Below are positions 37,799-46,549 of a stretch of DNA of 64,000 bases, one piece after another. Source of the DNA: Geothrix campi (GTDB lineage: Bacteria > Acidobacteriota > Holophagae > Holophagales > Holophagaceae); contig NZ_JANHMP010000001.1 of NCBI RefSeq assembly GCF_024609265.1, positions 186,001 through 250,000 on the forward strand, read 5' to 3'. The first letter of the stretch is position 1; each line of letters opens with the position of its first letter. Position numbers and translations under genes: made by a program. The notes under the pieces are model-generated. The model was given only the letters and a program-made list of their open reading frames with translations. It ran no database searches and was not told where the DNA came from.

Positions 37799-38298
37799 CG
37801 GGAATCCATCGCTTCGAGACCTTGCTTGGTCCCCTCCAGGCCGCCTTTGACAGCGACGATGCGGTGATCTACCTGGGTTTCGCGGACCATGAATTCCGAG
37901 AGGCCTTGCGGGCGAAGCTGGCCCGCCTGAGTCTGGTCGTGGACCCTCCCGCCGGGGCCATGGCGCGCCTGCGCGAGCAGCTGGATAGCTACGCCGCAGG
38001 CCGTCGCACCGGGTTCGAGGTCCCCTTCCGGCTCCACGGCAGCCCCTTCGAACAGCGCGTCTGGGCTGAGCTCCAGCGCATCCCCTTTGGTGAGACCCGC
38101 AGCTACGGCCAGCTGGCCACGGTCCTGGGCGATCCGAACCTCAGCCGGGCCGTGGGTCGGGCCAATGGCGCCAATCCGGTGTCCATCCTCGTGCCCTGCC
38201 ACCGAGTGATCGGCGCCGGCGGTGCCCTCACGGGTTATGCGGGCGGCTTGGGGATGAAGGAGCGGCTGCTGCGCCTGGAAGGCGCGCTCAGGGAGTGA
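37795..38298 (+). CDS. ogt: O6-alkylguanine-DNA alkyltransferase, second intact copy
   Basis: 167 aa. Catalytic Cys in ILVPCHRVIGAGGALTGYAG, DNA-binding helix around FEQRVWAELQRIPFGETRSY, and ARG-type stretch RAVGRANGANP. The ATG overlaps the ada-alkA stop (ATGA), so it is coupled to that protein like the C-terminal domain of classical Ada split into its own gene. Its 3' end overlaps the convergent speD by 11 bases. Confidence 0.93.
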   Translation: MTGIHRFETLLGPLQAAFDSDDAVIYLGFADHEFREALRAKLARLSLVVDPPAGAMARLREQLDSYAAGRRTGFEVPFRLHGSPFEQRVWAELQRIPFGETRSYGQLATVLGDPNLSRAVGRANGANPVSILVPCHRVIGAGGALTGYAGGLGMKERLLRLEGALRE

Positions 38299-38647
38299 CG
38301 ACCCGCAAAGGTCCGCGTTCCAGTTCCAGCCGGACTTCCGTCTCGACGCCGAATGCGGCCTTGAGGATTGCCAGGCCCCGATCCATGTCCACACCGCCGC
38401 AGCTGAAGAAGTCCACCGCGGCGAAGCCGTGCTCGGGCCAGGTGTGGATGGCCAGGTGGCTTTCCGCGATGATCACGGCACCGCTGATGCCGTAGGGGCT
38501 GAAGTGGTGGAAGCTGTGGGTGACGATGGTGGCGCCGGAGGCCTCGGCCGCGGAGAGCATGGCGGAGGTGACCCGATCGAGGTCCGCCAGGGCCGCTGAA
38601 TCGCAGCCCGTGAATTCCGCGAGCAGATGGCGGCCCAGGGCGCTCAT
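38288..38647 (-). CDS. speD: S-adenosylmethionine decarboxylase proenzyme
   Basis: 119-aa class 1B AdoMetDC that makes decarboxylated AdoMet for spermidine synthesis. The self-cleavage site is in IIAESHLAIHTWPEHGFAAV: the Ser after AE becomes the pyruvoyl cofactor. VDFFSCGG near the C-terminus holds the proton-donor Cys. ATG at 38647 overlaps the rlmD stop (ATGA). No spermidine synthase gene adjoins. Confidence 0.94.
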   Translation of the reverse strand: MSALGRHLLAEFTGCDSAALADLDRVTSAMLSAAEASGATIVTHSFHHFSPYGISGAVIIAESHLAIHTWPEHGFAAVDFFSCGGVDMDRGLAILKAAFGVETEVRLELERGPLRVVTP

Positions 38648-39882
38648 GGCTGCCGGGTCAGCAGGGCCACGCACTCCACATGGCTGGTGAGGGGGAAGAG
38701 ATCCAGCACCGCGAGCTGCTTGAGGCTCCAGGCCTGGGACAGCCGCTTCAGGTCACGGCAGAAGGCGGCGCCATCGCAACCCACCAGCACGAGCGTCCCC
38801 GCGCCGGCGGAGCAGAGGCGGTCGCTGAGCGCGGGTTCGAGGCCGGCCCGCGGGGGATCCAGGAGGATGACGTCGTCTGGTTTTCCCAGGCCTTCGGGCA
38901 CCCACTCGGCCACATCGCCCACCAGACATTCCGCCGGCAGACCCAGGGCCTCCAGGTTGCGCCGGGCCCAGGCCACGGCCGCTTCGCCGGATTCCACCAG
39001 CACACGTTGGTTGAACCGTTTGCCGAGGAGGGCGGAGAAAAGTCCGACACCGCCATAGAGGTCATAGAGGGTGTGGCCCTTCACATCCCAGGTTTCAAGC
39101 AGGCCCCGGAAGGCCTCGGCAGCCCAGGGTGGGCTGACCTGGAAGAAGGCCCCGGGCTCATGGCACAGGGTGAGCCCGCCCAGCCGCTGGGCAAGGGGCT
39201 CCTCGCTGCGGTGCCAGCCATCGGGTTCCAGCCGCCAGGTGCGACCCCGCTCGTCGGTGGCGAGCACCTCGCTCGCGGGGGTGCCGGTAGACAGTTCCCA
39301 GCGGCCTGGGCGGGAGGTGAGGATGTGCGCCACCAGGGCTTCCTGGAGCCGCGGAATGGCCTGGGACAGGGGTTCCGCCGCGGCGGGGCAGGCGGAGACG
39401 GGCACCAGCGCGTGGCTGTGGCGGCGGAAGTAGCCGAGGGCGGTCCCATCCCAGTGGAGCTGGATGCGGTGGCGGCGTGTCTCCGCGGGAGCGGGATGCC
39501 ACTCCCAGGGCACGTCCTCCCCCAGCTGGCGGCGCAGGAGATCAGCGACCATCTGCCGCTTGAGGTCGGGGGCGTGCCGACCAGCTTCCCAGAGCTCGCA
39601 GCCGCCACAGGTTCCAGCCACCGGGCACTCTGCCGGGGCGCGGCGGGGGTCCCGGGTGATCCAGCGGGTGACGCGGCCTTCGCCGTGGCGGGCCTTCCAG
39701 ATGACGGTGGCCTCCACCACCTCGCCGGGGAACAGGGCGAGGGGGGCCTCCAGCAACAGCAGGCGACCATCAGCCTCCCGGCCGACGCCCTTGCCGCCCC
39801 AGGCGAGTCGCTCCACAGGGCCCTGCCAGGTTTGGGTGGGCGCGGGGGAATTCCGATATGCTGGCGGAACTTTCGCCTTCAT
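38644..39882 (-). CDS. rlmD: 23S rRNA (uracil-C5)-methyltransferase, RlmD/TrmA family
   Basis: SAM-dependent RNA m5U methyltransferase, 412 aa. A TRAM-like N-terminal part (ERLAWGGKGVGREADG) precedes an Fe-S Cys cluster (CPVAGTCGGCELWEAGRH) and the C-terminal Rossmann part with SAM motif LYDLYGGVGLFSALLG, ILLDPPRAGLEPALSD and VGCDGAAFCRDL. In this last motif the family has CNPATLARDL with the nucleophilic Cys, here VGCDGA. The ATG at 39882 has AAAAGG immediately before it. Divergent to the HD-GYP gene with only 22 bases between the chosen starts. Confidence 0.85.
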   Translation of the reverse strand: MKAKVPPAYRNSPAPTQTWQGPVERLAWGGKGVGREADGRLLLLEAPLALFPGEVVEATVIWKARHGEGRVTRWITRDPRRAPAECPVAGTCGGCELWEAGRHAPDLKRQMVADLLRRQLGEDVPWEWHPAPAETRRHRIQLHWDGTALGYFRRHSHALVPVSACPAAAEPLSQAIPRLQEALVAHILTSRPGRWELSTGTPASEVLATDERGRTWRLEPDGWHRSEEPLAQRLGGLTLCHEPGAFFQVSPPWAAEAFRGLLETWDVKGHTLYDLYGGVGLFSALLGKRFNQRVLVESGEAAVAWARRNLEALGLPAECLVGDVAEWVPEGLGKPDDVILLDPPRAGLEPALSDRLCSAGAGTLVLVGCDGAAFCRDLKRLSQAWSLKQLAVLDLFPLTSHVECVALLTRQP

Positions 39883-39904
39883 CCTTTTGGAGCCTGATTC
39901 CGCC

Positions 39905-41608
39905 TTGCGATTCACTGTCGCCGTCCCCCCAGAGCACCGTAGCATCCTCCAGGGTCGTGCGACCGGTGAGATGCGCCGGGCCATGGTCTTCGTGGCCGGC
40001 GGTCCCGCGGATGTGGTCCTAGGGCTGCCGGGAGACGGAACCTTCGCGGATTGCGAGATCTGGCCGGGCCTGGAGGCGGCGGAGGCCCTGGTGCGGTCCG
40101 CCTGGGCACGCCTGCAGGACCGTCGGGACATGGAACGGCTCCATGAAGTGGGCCGCGCCCTGGTTTCGGAACAGAACCTCGACCGGCTGTTGGACCTGAT
40201 CCTCACCAAGGCCCGGGAATTGTTGCTGGCCGAGGCCGGATCCATCTACCTGCTCACTGGCGACGAGGACCACCCCGAGCTGCTCTTCGCCCATACCCAG
40301 AACGCCAGGGTGAGCCTGCCCTTCCATCGGGTGGCCATGCCGATCTCCCGGGAGACCCTGGCCGGTTTCGTGGCCCTCAGCAAGGAGAGCCTGAACCTGC
40401 CGGATGTCTACCACCTTCCGGCCGAGACTCCCTATCGTTTCAACGACAGCTTTGATCGTCAGGCCGGGTACCACACCACCTCCGTGCTGGTCGTGCCCAT
40501 GCTCGACACAGAAGGCCAGGCGTTGGGCGTCCTGCAGCTGCTCAACCGCCTGGAGGACGATGGCCGGACCGTCGCGTTCTCCCCCGCGGATCAAAGGCTG
40601 GCCCAGAGTTTGGCGGGGCAGGCGGCGGTGGCCGTTAAGAACGCCCAGCTGCGGGAGGAGATCGAGCGGCTCTTCGAGGGCTTCGTCGCGGCTTCCGTGA
40701 CGGCCATCGAAGCGCGGGACCCGGTCACCAGCGGCCACTCGGGGCGGGTGGCGGAGCTTACGGTGGGGCTGGCGGAAGTGGTCAACGCCACGCCGAACGG
40801 CCCCTACGGCAGCCTGGCCTTCACGGATCGTCAGCTGCGGGAACTGCGCTATGCCAGTCTGCTGCATGATTTCGGCAAGGTGGGGGTCCGGGAGCAGGTG
40901 CTGGTGAAGGCTAAGAAGCTGGATCCCGGCCAACTCGAGATCATCCTCCAGCGCCTGCGCCAGCGGGAGGTGGAGGAGGCCCTGGCGGCCTTGGCCCGGG
41001 CCTGGAAGGGCGGCGGCGACCCCGGGCTCTGGGAACAGACGATCCAGGACCGCCAGGCCGAGGCGGAGAGGCTCATCCACCTGGTCCGCCAAAGCAACGA
41101 ACCCACGGTCCTGACCCAGGAGGTGGCCGCAGGGCTGGGCCTGCTGGAAGACCTCACCTTCACCCACTGGAGCGGTGAGCGCCGGGCTCTGGTGGAACCA
41201 GGCGACCTGACCTGCCTCCGGATCCGCCGGGGGAGCCTGTCCGAAGCCGAACGCCTCGAGATCGAGAGCCACGTCACCCATACCTTCCGCTTCCTGGAGC
41301 GCATCCCCTGGACCCGGGATCTGGCGGGCATCCCCGACATCGCCTACGCCCACCATGAGCGGTTGACCGGGCAGGGCTACCCCCGGCGGCTTTCGGAGCC
41401 GGAGATCCCTGTCCAGAGCCGGGCCATGGCCATCGCCGACGTCTACGATGCCCTCACGGCCCAGGACCGGCCCTACAAGGGGGCGGTGCCCGTGGAGCGG
41501 AGCCTGGCCATCTTGGATGAGGAGGCCCGGAATGGGGCCCTGGACCGGGGCCTGCTGGACCTCTTCATCGAGGCCCGGATCTACGAGCGGACGGCCCGGA
41601 AGAGCTGA
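39905..41608 (+). CDS. GAF-HD-GYP cyclic-di-GMP phosphodiesterase-like protein
   Basis: About 567 aa. A short N-terminal part is followed by a GAF domain (about residues 80-260, LDLILTKARELLLAEAGSIY) and an HD-GYP domain. The HD is in LLHDFGKVGVREQVL and HHE...GYP in AYAHHERLTGQGYPRRL, with AIADVYDALTAQDRPYK downstream. These are the metal-binding and c-di-GMP-hydrolysing motifs. About 125 extra, mostly helical residues separate the HD and HHE parts (from LQRLRQREVEEALAALA on), much more than usual. TTG at 39905 is a likely start; ATG 39971 is an alternative. Confidence 0.85.
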   Translation: MRFTVAVPPEHRSILQGRATGEMRRAMVFVAGGPADVVLGLPGDGTFADCEIWPGLEAAEALVRSAWARLQDRRDMERLHEVGRALVSEQNLDRLLDLILTKARELLLAEAGSIYLLTGDEDHPELLFAHTQNARVSLPFHRVAMPISRETLAGFVALSKESLNLPDVYHLPAETPYRFNDSFDRQAGYHTTSVLVVPMLDTEGQALGVLQLLNRLEDDGRTVAFSPADQRLAQSLAGQAAVAVKNAQLREEIERLFEGFVAASVTAIEARDPVTSGHSGRVAELTVGLAEVVNATPNGPYGSLAFTDRQLRELRYASLLHDFGKVGVREQVLVKAKKLDPGQLEIILQRLRQREVEEALAALARAWKGGGDPGLWEQTIQDRQAEAERLIHLVRQSNEPTVLTQEVAAGLGLLEDLTFTHWSGERRALVEPGDLTCLRIRRGSLSEAERLEIESHVTHTFRFLERIPWTRDLAGIPDIAYAHHERLTGQGYPRRLSEPEIPVQSRAMAIADVYDALTAQDRPYKGAVPVERSLAILDEEARNGALDRGLLDLFIEARIYERTARKS

Positions 41609-41657
41609 GGCTGGAGGGGACAGCCCAGAGCCGTTAGGCTAGAGGATTGGAGTGGCC

Positions 41658-42128
41658 ATGTCGGAACGCGAACCTCGAACGATCGATCTGCAAGGGATCA
41701 TGAACCTGCTGCCCCACCGGTACCCGATCCTCCTGGTGGACCGCATCCTGGATTTCGAGCCCAAACAGTGGATCAAGGGGCTGAAGAACGTCAGCTTCAA
41801 CGAAGCGGTCCTCCAGGGGCATTTCCCCAGCCGGCCCGTCTATCCGGGCGTCTACATCATCGAGGCCATGGCCCAGACCGGTGGCTGCCTGCTGCTCCAG
41901 GAGATCGAAGACCGGGCCCGGAAGGTGATCTACTTCATGGGCATTGATGCGGTGAAGTTCCGCAAGCCGGTCCTTCCCGGGGACCAGATGGTGATGGAAG
42001 TGAAGGTGCTCCAGTTGAAGGGGCGGATCTGCAAGATGCGGGGCGAGGCCTTTGTGGATGGCCAGAAGGTCGCTGAAGCCGAATTCATGTCCATGCTGAT
42101 GGACCTGGCTGAGGGAGAAGGACGATGA
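41658..42128 (+). CDS. fabZ: 3-hydroxyacyl-ACP dehydratase FabZ
   Basis: 156 aa hot-dog-fold dehydratase of fatty acid synthesis. Catalytic His in LLPHRYPILLVDRI and Glu in YPGVYIIEAMAQTGG. ATG at 41658 follows TTGGAGTGGCC; a GTG two codons upstream is possible. Overlaps lpxA by ATGA, the common fabZ-lpxA pairing of lipid A producers. Confidence 0.95.
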   Translation: MSEREPRTIDLQGIMNLLPHRYPILLVDRILDFEPKQWIKGLKNVSFNEAVLQGHFPSRPVYPGVYIIEAMAQTGGCLLLQEIEDRARKVIYFMGIDAVKFRKPVLPGDQMVMEVKVLQLKGRICKMRGEAFVDGQKVAEAEFMSMLMDLAEGEGR

Positions 42129-42910
42129 GCGCGCAGATCCATCCGAGCAGCGTGGTGAGCCCGGAGGCCCGGCTGGCCGAGGGCGTGATTGTGGGGCCCT
42201 TCTGTGTCATCGAAGGTAATGCCGTCATCGGGGCGCGCACCCTGTTGCGCAGCCACGTCGTCATCGGCCCCCATACCGAGCTTGGTGAGGACAACGACAT
42301 CTACCCCCACGCCACCCTGGGCATGGGCCCCCAGGACCTGAAGTTCAAGGGCGCGCCCACGCGCCTGGTGGTCGGCAACCGCAACGTGATCCGCGAGGGG
42401 AGCACTCTCCACCGCGGCACCGAAGGCGGCGGCGGCCTCACCACCCTGGGCGACGACAACTTCCTGATGACGGGCTCCCACGTCGCCCACGACTGCCACG
42501 TGGGGAACAAGAACATCTTCGCCAACTGCGCCACCCTGGCAGGCCACGTGGAGGTGGGGGACGGTTGCAACATCGGGGCCTTCTCCGCCGTGCACCAGTT
42601 CTGCCGGGTGGGCCACCATGCCTTCATGGGCGGCTTCACCGTAGCCACCCAGGATGTGTTGCCGTTCATGAAGACCGCCGGCGCGCGGGACACCAAGAGC
42701 TATGGCGTGAACACCATCGGCCTGCAGCGCAAGGGCTTCCCCGTGGAAGTCGTCGAGGGGTTGAAGAAGGCCCATCGCCTGCTCTTCCACGCGGGGCTGC
42801 TGCGGGAGGAGGCCATGGCCCAGACTGAGAAGGAAGTGGGCCACATCGCCGAAGTGGCCTACCTGCTCAGGTTCATCCGCGAGGCCAAACGGGGCGTGCA
42901 TCGTGGCTGA
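42125..42910 (+). CDS. lpxA: UDP-N-acetylglucosamine acyltransferase LpxA
   Basis: First enzyme of lipid A synthesis, 261 aa. Left-handed beta-helix hexapeptide repeats (IHPSSVVSPEARLAEGVIVG, IEGNAVIGARTLLRSHVVIG) with the catalytic His in MTGSHVAHDCHVG and a C-terminal helical part. Stop overlaps the GTG start of era by eight bases. Presence indicates an LPS-bearing outer membrane. Confidence 0.95.
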   Translation: MSAQIHPSSVVSPEARLAEGVIVGPFCVIEGNAVIGARTLLRSHVVIGPHTELGEDNDIYPHATLGMGPQDLKFKGAPTRLVVGNRNVIREGSTLHRGTEGGGGLTTLGDDNFLMTGSHVAHDCHVGNKNIFANCATLAGHVEVGDGCNIGAFSAVHQFCRVGHHAFMGGFTVATQDVLPFMKTAGARDTKSYGVNTIGLQRKGFPVEVVEGLKKAHRLLFHAGLLREEAMAQTEKEVGHIAEVAYLLRFIREAKRGVHRG

Positions 42911-43814
42911 CAAGCGCCACGCCACCCTCGCCATCATCGGCCTTCCCAACGCCGGCAAGTCCACCCTGCTGAACGCCCTGCTGGGGCAGAAGCTGGCGGC
43001 CACGAGCCAGATTCCCCAGACCACCCGCACGAAAGTGCTGGGGGTGGTGAACCGGGGCGATGTCCAGCTGGCCTTCCTCGATACGCCGGGCATCCACCTG
43101 CCCAAGCACGCCCTGAACGAACGCATGATGGCCCACGTCGAGCAGGCCCTCGAAGAAGCCGACCTGCTCCTGTGGATGGTGGACGCGGATGACTACCTGG
43201 GCACGGGTGAGCACGCCCTGGCCAAGCGCCTGCGCAAGCTGGGCCGCCCCACCTACCTGCTGCTGAACAAGATCGACCTGCTCTCCAAGGGGCGGCTCCT
43301 CGAGAAGATCGCCACCTACAAGGATCTGCTCCCTTTCAAGGAGATCGTCCCTATCGGCGCCAAGATGGGGCTGAACCTGGACCCGCTCTGGGCCCTCCTC
43401 GAACGGGACGCGACCCAGCCCGGCTGGCCCTACGGCGAGGAAATCTTCACGGACCAGACTGAGAGGTCCCTGGCCGCGGAGTTCATCCGCGAGAAGGTGC
43501 TCCGGAAAACCCGGGAGGAAGTCCCCCACGGGGTGGCGGTGCTCATCGAGCAATGGCTCGAGGCGGGTCACGCGGATTACCCGGAGGACCTCGGGCCCGA
43601 AGGCGTCTTCATCGCGGCGCGGATCCTGGTGGATCGCGATGGCCACCGCAAGATCCTTCTGGGTAGCCAGGGTGAGATGATCAAGGACATCCGCCAGAGC
43701 GCCCAGCGCGAACTGAGGAAGCTTCTTCAGCGCCCCGTGCGCCTGGAGCTGTTCGTGAAGGTGGACGAAGGTTGGCGGGACCGTCCCGACCGGTTGGACC
43801 GGCTGTCCATCTAA
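42903..43814 (+). CDS. era: GTPase Era
   Basis: 303-aa GTPase in 30S ribosome maturation. G1 GLPNAGKSTLLN, switch TTRTKVLGVV, G3 DTPGIHLPKHALNE, G4 LNKIDLL, G5-like PIGAKMGLN, then a C-terminal KH domain (HRKILLGSQGEMIKDI). GTG start within the lpxA end. Normal length. Confidence 0.95.
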   Translation: MADKRHATLAIIGLPNAGKSTLLNALLGQKLAATSQIPQTTRTKVLGVVNRGDVQLAFLDTPGIHLPKHALNERMMAHVEQALEEADLLLWMVDADDYLGTGEHALAKRLRKLGRPTYLLLNKIDLLSKGRLLEKIATYKDLLPFKEIVPIGAKMGLNLDPLWALLERDATQPGWPYGEEIFTDQTERSLAAEFIREKVLRKTREEVPHGVAVLIEQWLEAGHADYPEDLGPEGVFIAARILVDRDGHRKILLGSQGEMIKDIRQSAQRELRKLLQRPVRLELFVKVDEGWRDRPDRLDRLSI

Positions 43815-43894
43815 TACGATCGTGGCATAGTCTCTTAGCCGGAGCCTCGCTGCGCTGGCCTGCCCCGCAGGCCGCTTCGCGATCCGGCGGTCGG
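43815..43894 (+). terminator. Structured region between era and convergent carbonic anhydrase
   Basis: GGCCTGC CCC GCAGGCC (43857-43873) sits inside a longer imperfect inverted repeat (TAGCCG ... CGGCTA). No T run; probably a shared terminator structure for the convergent pair. Confidence 0.45.
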
Positions 43895-44563
43895 CTAGAT
43901 CGAGAGATCCGTCGCGCGGTGCTCGGGATCGAGTGGCGCAAGACCTTCTGTGCCAGTGACCGAGGTGTACTGGCCGCGGTCCGGATCGAAGGCGAAGACC
44001 TCGCCGGTCTCGATCTTGTAGACCCAGGCGTGCAGGTGAAGCAGGCCGGCGGCTACAGCCTTGGCGACGGAGGGATGGGTACGCAGGTTCTCCAGCTGGA
44101 CCAGGGCGTTCTCCTCCACCGTCGCATGGAGCAGCTGGTTCCCATGGAGATGGCCGTAGCTCTCCCACATGATCTGCTCGGTCTTCCGGGCGTGGGCCAG
44201 CCAGGCCTTGGTGGCCGGCAGTTCGCCCAGCTGGTCGGGCTCCAGCAGAGCCTTCATGGCACCGCAGTTGGAATGGCCACAGACGATGATGTCCTTCACC
44301 TGGAGCACCGTGACGGCGAATTCGATGCCTGCGCTCATGCCACCCATGTGCTCGTACGGGGGAACGAGGTTGCCCACGTTGCGCAGAATGAACAGCTCCC
44401 CTGGTTGAGTCTGCGTGATCAGGTTCGGGCTGATGCGCGAGTCCGAGCAGGTGATGAAGAGCGTTTCCGGGGCCTGATCCTTGTCCAGCCGCTCGAAGAG
44501 CGCCTTGTGCGAGCTGAAGATCTGGGTCTGGAACTGGTGGATGCCTTGGACGAGCTTCTGCAT
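43895..44563 (-). CDS. can: Beta-class carbonic anhydrase
   Basis: 222-aa zinc enzyme interconverting CO2 and bicarbonate. Zinc ligands are in ITCSDSRI (Cys with the Asp-Arg dyad) and IIVCGHSNCGAMKA (His and Cys). FILRNVGNLVPP and the C-terminal helical part fit the Can/CynT family. Stand-alone gene with a good start at 44563. Confidence 0.94.
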   Translation of the reverse strand: MQKLVQGIHQFQTQIFSSHKALFERLDKDQAPETLFITCSDSRISPNLITQTQPGELFILRNVGNLVPPYEHMGGMSAGIEFAVTVLQVKDIIVCGHSNCGAMKALLEPDQLGELPATKAWLAHARKTEQIMWESYGHLHGNQLLHATVEENALVQLENLRTHPSVAKAVAAGLLHLHAWVYKIETGEVFAFDPDRGQYTSVTGTEGLAPLDPEHRATDLSI

Positions 44564-44607
44564 GCCTCCAGTTTACCGGAGGTCAGGCCCCTGGACAGGG
44601 GCGTGAA

Positions 44608-45339
44608 TCAGAGGTTCAGGTGCGCCAGATGCTCTTCCGAGGTGATGGGCGTGTTCGGCTCGTCGTGGATGATCTTGCCATCGCGCAGCTTCACGATGCG
44701 GTGGGCGTGTCGGGCGATGTCCTCCTCATGGGTGACGAGGATGATGGTGTTGCCCTTCTGGTACAGGTCCTCGAAGAGGGCCATGATCTCGATGCTGGTC
44801 TTGGAGTCCAGGGCGCCCGTGGGTTCGTCCGCCAGGAGAATGGACGGGTCGTTCACCAGGGCCCGGGCGATGGCCACGCGCTGCCGCTGGCCACCGGAGA
44901 GCTGGTTGGGCATGTGGTCGCTGCGGGTGCCGAGGCCCACGTTCTCCAGCGCCTTCAGGGCCATCTGGTGTCGCTCGACGGGCGTCTTCCCCGCATAGAT
45001 CAGCGGCAATTCCACGTTCTGGAGCGAAGTGGTACGGGCCAGCAGATTGAAGGTCTGGAAGACGAAGCCGATCTCCTCGTTGCGGATCTGGGCCAGGTCA
45101 TCGTCCGTCATGGCGGAGGCCAGCTTGCCGTTCAGTTCGTAGGTGCCGTTGGTGGGGGTGTCCAGGCAGCCGATGACATTCATCATGGTGGACTTGCCGG
45201 AACCGGAAGGGCCCATGATCGCCACGTACTCGCCGCGTCGGATCTCCATGGATACACCGTCCAGGGCCCGCACTTCCATGTCGCCCATCTGATAGACCTT
45301 GGTGATATCGGTGAGCCGGATCAGGGGAGCGTCGGTCAT
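44608..45339 (-). CDS. MacB/LolD-type ABC transporter ATPase
   Basis: 243-aa ATPase of the MacB/LolD/FtsE class: [32 protein letters not shown] (Q-loop), [43 protein letters not shown] at 45339 follows GAGGACCCC. No permease is adjacent in the window, so its partner is unknown; it could serve lipoprotein, macrolide or peptide export. Confidence 0.88.
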   Translation of the reverse strand: MTDAPLIRLTDITKVYQMGDMEVRALDGVSMEIRRGEYVAIMGPSGSGKSTMMNVIGCLDTPTNGTYELNGKLASAMTDDDLAQIRNEEIGFVFQTFNLLARTTSLQNVELPLIYAGKTPVERHQMALKALENVGLGTRSDHMPNQLSGGQRQRVAIARALVNDPSILLADEPTGALDSKTSIEIMALFEDLYQKGNTIILVTHEEDIARHAHRIVKLRDGKIIHDEPNTPITSEEHLAHLNL

Positions 45340-45409
45340 GGGGTCCTCGCAGGGCCAACAAGGGCCCTGGTTCATCTTCGCAGATGTACCTCCGTCGGTT
45401 TAGACGCTC

Positions 45410-46549
45410 TTATTCGACCTCGAGCAGCAGCGCCAAGCCCAGCCCGCCCCCGATGCCAAGCGTAGCTACACCGAGACCACCCCCCCGCTGCCGCAGCTGG
45501 TGGATCAGGGTGACGACGATCCGGGCGCCGGTGGCGCCGATGGGATGACCCAGCGCCACGCCCCCTCCGGCCACATTCAGCCGATCTTCAGGAAGACCAA
45601 GTTGCCGCTGACAAATGAGAAGCTGGGCCGAGAAAGCCTCGTTGAGTTCCCACAGGTCGATGTCCGCCACCGTCAGTCCATGGGCCGCCAGCAGGCGCTG
45701 CACGGCAGGGACGGGCGCCTCACCCATGTCCAGCGGATCGACACCGGCCTCGCTCCATCCCAGGATCCGGGCCAGGGGTGCGGCCTCGCCCGCCTGCTCC
45801 CGCCTGGCCACCAGCAGGCCGGCGGCGCCATCCGACAGAGCGGAGGCGTTCCCTGCGGTAACCTGACCCTGCGGATCAAAGACTGGCGCGAGACGCGCCA
45901 GGGCCTCAACGTTGATCTCGGGTCGGATGGCTTCGTCGTGGTCAAGCTTCGGGTGGGGCCGACATTCTGTCTGGAAATCCGCTCGGGTCGCCCGGTGGTG
46001 GCTCTCTGCGGCCCAGGCATCGGCGTCCAGACGGGTGACTCCGCGCTTGGCGACCAGGCGTTCGATGGTTTCGCCCATGAGCAGGCCTGTCACCGGGCAG
46101 CGCAGACCATCGTGATGCATGACGTCAGGCACCTGGCGGTGACCCATGCGGAAGCCCCAGCGCAGACCCGGCAGCAGGTGCGGCGTATCGGACATGGCTT
46201 CGCTGCCACCCGCGAGGATGGGCGCTTCCGCACCGTCCCGGAGCCGCTGAGCCGCGAGGATGAGGGCCTGGAGGCTGGAACCGCAGGCCATGTTGATCGT
46301 GAAAGCGGGAGTGTCGTGAGGGAGGCCAGCTTTCAGGGCGATGGTACGAGCCGGATTCATGCCCTGGGTATGGCTCCGGGCCATGCCCCAGATCAGGCTG
46401 CCCGGCCGTGGCAGACTCGACTGGGACAGCAGGCCCTCCACGGCCGAGAGCCCCAGCGATACGGCCCCCAGCCCCGCGAGGCTGCCGCCAAAGCGGCCCT
46501 GGGGCAGGCGGCCTGCAGCGAGGATCACAAGATCATGAGGCGCTTTCAT
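45410..46549 (-). CDS. Thiolase family acyl-CoA acyltransferase lacking the second catalytic Cys
   Basis: 379 aa of thiolase fold. The acyl-accepting Cys is in FTINMACGSSLQALILAAQ, the oxyanion/His motifs in WELNEAFSAQ and GGVALGHPIGATGAR. The final motif reads ATLGIGGGLG, where thiolases have a Cys (CIGGG), so the base Cys is Gly (GGC codon). The rest is intact and well conserved, which argues against a decaying gene. It may favour a different reaction or act with reduced activity. The start overlaps the 227-aa gene's stop by 4 bases. Confidence 0.85.
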   Translation of the reverse strand: MKAPHDLVILAAGRLPQGRFGGSLAGLGAVSLGLSAVEGLLSQSSLPRPGSLIWGMARSHTQGMNPARTIALKAGLPHDTPAFTINMACGSSLQALILAAQRLRDGAEAPILAGGSEAMSDTPHLLPGLRWGFRMGHRQVPDVMHHDGLRCPVTGLLMGETIERLVAKRGVTRLDADAWAAESHHRATRADFQTECRPHPKLDHDEAIRPEINVEALARLAPVFDPQGQVTAGNASALSDGAAGLLVARREQAGEAAPLARILGWSEAGVDPLDMGEAPVPAVQRLLAAHGLTVADIDLWELNEAFSAQLLICQRQLGLPEDRLNVAGGGVALGHPIGATGARIVVTLIHQLRQRGGGLGVATLGIGGGLGLALLLEVE

